From: UBA4636 sp963650915
Lineage (GTDB): Bacteria > Bacillota > Clostridia > Christensenellales > Borkfalkiaceae
NCBI GenBank assembly: GCA_963650915.1
Contig: CAVJMJ010000007.1
Coordinates: forward strand, 1 to 64,000
DNA length: 64,000 nucleotides
Direction of reading: 5' to 3'
This document shows positions 60,930 to 64,000 of the stretch, piece after piece. The translations under genes were made by a program, and so were the position numbers. The number at the start of each line of letters is the position of its first letter. The first letter of the stretch is position 1. The notes below the pieces were generated by a model. It ran no database searches. It worked only from the letters and a program-made list of their open reading frames with translations, and was not told where the DNA came from.

Positions 60930-61080
60930 AGTCATGTTAAAACAAAATAGCCGAAGAAAGCCGGTTCTAAGCTCGATTATCGGGCACCTGCCGAGGTACA
61001 TTTTCAGACGTATGTGCTATTTACGCCTTTGCTGTACACTCGGCGAAGGCGTTTTTTCGTGCCACATCAAATAAATATAG
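60930..61080 (+). ncRNA. L10 ribosomal protein leader
   Basis: A structured leader of about 150 nt typical ahead of rplJL. L10(L12)4 binds such leaders to repress the operon. It includes the segment near AAGCCGGTTCTAAGCTCG. ACGCCTT (61023-61029) and AAGGCGT (61046-61052) followed by TTTTT form a terminator-like hairpin that may act as an attenuator. Confidence 0.7.
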
Positions 61081-61093
61081 GAGGATAACCATC

Positions 61094-61615
61094 TTGTCGG
61101 CAAATATTGAAAACAAGAAGCAAATTGTTGAAGATATCAAGACTGAAATTCAGAACGCCAAAAGCGTAGTTTTCGTAAACTATAAAGGTCTTACCGTCAG
61201 TGAAGATACGGAATTCCGTACCGCTTTCCGTAAAGCCAACTGCAAGTACCAGGTTTTAAAGAACACTATGGTAAGAAAGGCATTTAACGAACTTGGTATC
61301 ACTTGCTTTGACGAAGACTTAAACGGTCCTACAGCCGTTGCTTTCGGTAGCGACGAAACCGCAGCCGCAAAAGTCGTAGTAGAAGCATGCAAAAAGTATA
61401 ACGATAAAATCTCGGTAAAGAGCGCGTATGTTGACGGCGCTTATATCGACGTTAAAGGCGTACAGGCATTATCCGCTATGCCCTCTAAAGAAGAACTCAT
61501 CGCAAAGATGCTCGGTTCCATGCAAGCGCCTATCTCCGGCTTTGTCGGAGCTTTATCCGGTATTACGCGCAAGTTAGTAATCGCGCTTAACGCCGTTGCG
61601 GAAAAGAAAGCCTAA
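61094..61615 (+). CDS. rplJ: Ribosomal protein uL10
   Basis: 173 residues. It anchors L7/L12 dimers to the ribosome. Motifs: SVVFVNYKGLTVSEDTEFRT (26-45), KVLKNTMVRKAFNE-like region (QVLKNTMVRKAF) and KIMLGSMQAPISGFVG-like C-terminus. The start codon is TTG, with GGAGG 9 nt before it. Co-transcribed with rplL, under the L10 leader. Confidence 0.95.
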   Translation: MSANIENKKQIVEDIKTEIQNAKSVVFVNYKGLTVSEDTEFRTAFRKANCKYQVLKNTMVRKAFNELGITCFDEDLNGPTAVAFGSDETAAAKVVVEACKKYNDKISVKSAYVDGAYIDVKGVQALSAMPSKEELIAKMLGSMQAPISGFVGALSGITRKLVIALNAVAEKKA

Positions 61616-61660
61616 AAAAATCAAAAAATTTAAAAACAATATAAACGGAGGAATTTTAAA

Positions 61661-62032
61661 ATGGCTGATATTGCAAAATTTATCGAAGAAGTTAAGAGTA
61701 TGACAGTTTTAGAGCTCAACGAACTCGTTAAAGCTTTAGAAGAAGAATTTGGTGTAAGCGCTGCTGCTCCCGTAGCCGTTGCTGCTGCTCCCGCTGCCGC
61801 TGCTGCTCCCGTTCAGGAAGAAAAGACCGAATTCAACGTAGTATTAAAAGACTTTGGCGCAAACAAGATCGGCGTTATCAAAGTTGTCAGAGAACTCACC
61901 GGTTTAGGCCTTGTTGAAGCTAAGAACATGGTTGAAAAACTCGGCACCGTTAAAGAAGCTGTCGCTAAAGAAGAAGCTGAAAAGATGGTTGCTAAGTTCA
62001 AAGAAGCCGGCGCTACCGCTGTTATGGAATAA
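61661..62032 (+). CDS. rplL: Ribosomal protein bL12 (L7/L12)
   Basis: 123 residues. An N-terminal dimerisation helix (IAKFIEEVKSMTVLELNELV), an Ala/Pro-rich flexible hinge (VAAAPAAAAAPVQEE) and the C-terminal factor-binding domain (FNVVLKDFGANKIGVIKVVR with GLVEAKNMVE). AACGGAGG precedes the ATG. High expression is expected, and its codon use is visibly more biased (GCT, GTT) than in the neighbours. Confidence 0.97.
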   Translation: MADIAKFIEEVKSMTVLELNELVKALEEEFGVSAAAPVAVAAAPAAAAAPVQEEKTEFNVVLKDFGANKIGVIKVVRELTGLGLVEAKNMVEKLGTVKEAVAKEEAEKMVAKFKEAGATAVME

Positions 62033-62050
62033 TTTCTTAACAAATAAAAA

Positions 62051-62078
62051 ATCCGTTGTCATAGGCAACGGTTTTTTT
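62051..62078 (+). terminator. Terminator after rplL
   Basis: CCGTTG, 7-nt loop, CAACGG followed by TTTTTTT. Confidence 0.85.
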
Positions 62079-62087
62079 ATTTTTTGC

Positions 62088-62115
62088 TTGACAATTTATT
62101 TTTAAGTGCTAAAAT
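62088..62115 (+). promoter_or_regulatory. Promoter of the nitroreductase gene
   Basis: TTGACA (62088-62093), 16 nt, TAAAAT (62110-62115). Confidence 0.65.
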
Positions 62116-62170
62116 ATTAACGAAGACGAAAGGACTTTCGTCAAACAATATTTTATAGGAGATATATCTT

Positions 62171-62665
62171 ATGTCGATTTTTAAACGCGTCAGTGTAAGA
62201 GATTTTACCGACGAAAAAGTAACCGATAAACAAATAGAACTTATTTTAAAAGCGGGAATGCAGGCTCCGTCTGCCGTAAACCAACAACCGTGGGAATTTT
62301 TGGTTTGTCGTGATATCGACGCAATAAGAGAATTTTCAAACGTCGGCGGTTTTGCAAGGGCGTTGAAAACGGCAACGGCACTTCTCGTTTTATATTATCG
62401 CGAGGACGTAGGGCATCCTATGTTTACCATGCAGGACATGGGTGCTTGCGCAGAAAACTGTTTGTTGGAAGTTGCCGAATTAAACCTCGGTGCCGTTTGG
62501 ATGGGTATTGCGCCCAAAGAAGAAAGAATGCAACAAGTGGAGTCCGCTTTTGGCAAAATAGACAACGCAAGACCGTTTTGCTTGATTGCCATAGGTCACC
62601 CGCAAGCTCAGCCAAAACAAGTTTCAAGATACGACCAAGCAAAAGTTCACTATTATAAAAAGTAA
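62171..62665 (+). CDS. Nitroreductase family protein
   Basis: 164 residues, FMN-dependent oxidoreductase of the short single-domain type. It begins with a shortened N-terminus (RVSVRDFTDEKVTDKQIELI) and has GMQAPSAVNQQPWEFLV at about 31-47 (FMN-binding SxNxQPW). GACAENCLLEVAELNLGAVW follows, then CLIAIGHPQ at the C-terminus. Natural substrate unknown: quinones, nitroaromatics or flavins in relatives. GGAGATAT precedes the ATG. Stands alone between terminators. Confidence 0.9.
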   Translation: MSIFKRVSVRDFTDEKVTDKQIELILKAGMQAPSAVNQQPWEFLVCRDIDAIREFSNVGGFARALKTATALLVLYYREDVGHPMFTMQDMGACAENCLLEVAELNLGAVWMGIAPKEERMQQVESAFGKIDNARPFCLIAIGHPQAQPKQVSRYDQAKVHYYKK

Positions 62666-62683
62666 TCTTTGTCCGCATTTTTT

Positions 62684-62720
62684 AAAAAGTGCCCCTATAA
62701 GCCTATTATCGGTACTTTTT
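62684..62720. repeat. Dispersed CTATAAGCC repeat, copy 18
   Basis: AAAAAGTGCCCCTATAAGCC followed by TATTATCGGTACTTTTT. The outer AAAAAGT and ACTTTTT arms pair. Confidence 0.7.
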
Positions 62721-62737
62721 GTCTGTTATAAAAAGCA

Positions 62738-62778
62738 AAAACCCTTCGGGATTTCCCGAAGGGTTAAACTTTTTTTTG
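62738..62778 (+). terminator. Terminator after the nitroreductase gene
   Basis: AACCCTTCGGG, loop ATTT, CCCGAAGGGTT (62740-62765), then AAACTTTTTTTT. Confidence 0.9.
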
Positions 62779-63038
62779 TTTTTTATTTTTAACCGCGCAA
62801 GTTTTTTCTTGTAAATATCTATGCTTTTTATCAAAGAGTCGTAAGTTCTTTCTTATAATTATGGGCACTTTTCATTAAAAAGCGCAATATCTGATTTAGC
62901 AAAAATATCGTTCTGTACCCATGTTTTTACTTTTGTAAAAATAAAAACAAACCTATCTTTTTAAATAAAAGACGCCTTAATTTTCGGTAGATTTTAAGGC
63001 GTCTTTAATTTTCACAAAAAAAATTTTTTAAAAACCCC
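62779..63038. other. Gene-free gap with a hairpin
   Basis: AT-rich with one strong inverted repeat (AAAGACGCCTTAA at 62968-62980 and its complement at 62994-63006 followed by AATTTT), a second terminator-like hairpin with no gene before it. No credible ORF. Confidence 0.55.
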
Positions 63039-63067
63039 TTGACAAAACCATTTTGCTATGTTAATAT
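63039..63067 (+). promoter_or_regulatory. Promoter of the right-edge secreted protein gene
   Basis: TTGACA (63039-63044), 17 nt, TAATAT (63062-63067). Confidence 0.75.
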
Positions 63068-63090
63068 AATAAAAACAAATGTTTTGCTAA

Positions 63091-63109
63091 CGATGACAAA
63101 CTGTCATCG
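63091..63109. promoter_or_regulatory. Operator-like palindrome in the 5' leader
   Basis: CGATGACA, AAC, TGTCATCG: a perfect 8-bp inverted repeat about 17-35 nt after the predicted transcription start. It could be an operator or a 5' RNA hairpin. Confidence 0.6.
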
Positions 63110-63210
63110 CCGTACAATTTTAAGGCTATAAAAGTCGCTATTTTTCTAAATACTATGAGGGATTTTACGCTTTTTAGCGTGGAAAATATATTTTTTAAGG
63201 AGTAAAAAAA

Positions 63211-64000
63211 ATGAGAAACACTTTAACCATGCGCAAGATAACAGTGTACTTACTATTCGTACTCATGTTGATATTATCTGCACTACCGACACAGGCGTTT
63301 TATACTAACGCTTTAGAAAACGATGATCCGCCTGTTAGTACGACGCTATACTATTTTAGCGATTCTCCACACGCAGCAACATATCGTACAAATTTATTAA
63401 ATGCCGGGTATGTAACCGATTGCAACCTGTATTACTATGGAACAAACGATTTTGAAACTCAGATTAAAGACCTCAAAACTGTCGGTACTTTTAGTGCGAT
63501 TTCTAACTCATATGTAATTTTTGAAATGAGCAAAGGACTTAGTCATGATAAAAAGTACCCGGGACATCCTATTTTTACTGATTGTTTAAAAAATATTTTT
63601 TCTGAAATGAAAAGTAACGGATGTTCGATAATGTTTATTTGTGCTACCTCCGAAGCATTGTATTACGATCATAATGAATTCTTAGATTATGTGGATATAC
63701 ATATCAGTTGTCCCGTTTTTGATACCTTTGTATTAAGTATATTTAAGGCGTTAAACGATAGAACGAGCTGTGAAAAATTACAAAATTGTACTATTTTATT
63801 AGATGATTACTTCTCTAACGGTATTAGCAATGGTTATAAAAATGCGTGGTTCTTTTATAATTACTTTATTCCATATTTTAGGAACGTATATCGCACTCAA
63901 GTTCTTCGAGGAAAAAGTAGCCGACAAATATATAGCGAAATAAATTTAAAAATATTGTGTTATAACGCCGAAAGTAATATTTTTTTAGATATTAGTAGCA
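63211..64000 (+). CDS. Secreted protein of unknown function, 3' end beyond the window
   Basis: An open frame of 263 codons runs to the window edge without a stop. TAAGGAG stands 7 nt before the ATG. A signal peptide is clear (RKITVYLLFVLMLILSALPTQA). The mature part is rich in Tyr, Phe, Asn, Ser and Cys (TTLYYFSDSPHAATYRTNLL and following), with no recognised domain. Codon use is more AT-rich and less GAC/GCC/TTC-biased than the housekeeping neighbours, suggesting recent acquisition or relaxed bias. Fold and role unknown. Confidence 0.85.
   Translation, partial: MRNTLTMRKITVYLLFVLMLILSALPTQAFYTNALENDDPPVSTTLYYFSDSPHAATYRTNLLNAGYVTDCNLYYYGTNDFETQIKDLKTVGTFSAISNSYVIFEMSKGLSHDKKYPGHPIFTDCLKNIFSEMKSNGCSIMFICATSEALYYDHNEFLDYVDIHISCPVFDTFVLSIFKALNDRTSCEKLQNCTILLDDYFSNGISNGYKNAWFFYNYFIPYFRNVYRTQVLRGKSSRQIYSEINLKILCYNAESNIFLDISS

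Noticed and set aside
60930..61080. Small RNA gene independent of rplJ
   Set aside because: It has no separate promoter or terminator beyond those of the L10 leader.

Overview
The window looks like chromosome from an anaerobic, endospore-lineage member of the Bacillota (Clostridia-like), probably a gut or sediment fermenter. The evidence is a SpoIIE-type sporulation phosphatase, a class III (oxygen-sensitive) ribonucleotide reductase with its radical-SAM activase, phosphotransacetylase plus acetate kinase, methylglyoxal synthase, AT-rich intergenic DNA, AGGAGG-type ribosome binding sites and sigma-A-like TTGACA-N17-TATAAT promoters. I cannot name the genus from sequence alone.

Layout. 1-1003: minus-strand operon of small unknown genes of the kind carried by conjugative elements, lying on the 3' side of a tRNA-Val (possible element edge). 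1.7-5.3 kb: minus-strand pta, ackA, yceD, rpmF and a small unlisted ORF. 5.3-6.4 kb: complete IS30-family element inserted immediately upstream of tmcAL. 6.4-10 kb: tmcAL, nagA, yitT. 10.7-13.5 kb: three-gene DpnII-type (GATC) restriction-modification system, then tRNA-Ser, tRNA-Arg and an autoregulated toxin-antitoxin pair to 15.0 kb. 16-25.5 kb: an oligopeptide-type ABC transporter (oppABCDF-like) in which OppA, OppC, OppD and OppF are all enlarged by insertions, plus a small membrane protein. 25.9-33 kb: yfbR-like HD phosphohydrolase, a carbamoyltransferase relative lacking catalytic motifs, an ABC ATPase with degenerate motifs, a DXS-type synthase, mgsA and a short LacI regulator. 33.3-39.4 kb: SipW-like signal peptidase, small membrane protein, SpoIIE, M6 metalloprotease. 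40.2-47.6 kb: MFS transporter followed by a nucleoside salvage cluster (deoC, deoD, deoB, cdd, pdp, tdk) and ppa. 47.9-51.4 kb: zinc-ribbon protein, SF2 helicase and decayed phage-type genes (KilA-N). 51.5-57.2 kb: nrdG, nrdD with a fused redoxin, trxB, cation/proton antiporter. 57.4-62 kb: acidic protein of unknown function and the ribosomal/transcription block rpmG-secE-nusG-rplK-rplA-rplJ-rplL with L1- and L10-type leaders. The end holds a nitroreductase and a secreted protein running off the edge.

How the genes work together. Acetyl-CoA goes to acetate and ATP through Pta/AckA. The deo cluster turns imported nucleosides into bases and central metabolites, with Tdk and Cdd salvaging pyrimidines. 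NrdD with its redoxin and TrxB forms a self-contained thiol-driven anaerobic dNTP supply, apparently under NrdR control.

A short dispersed intergenic repeat, core CTATAAGCC with flanking GC-rich arms, occurs about 18 times across the window, mostly just after stop codons. Many other gaps hold short tandem repeats. Two leaders (oppA and nrdD) contain sequences complementary to their own Shine-Dalgarno regions, a possible translational switch.
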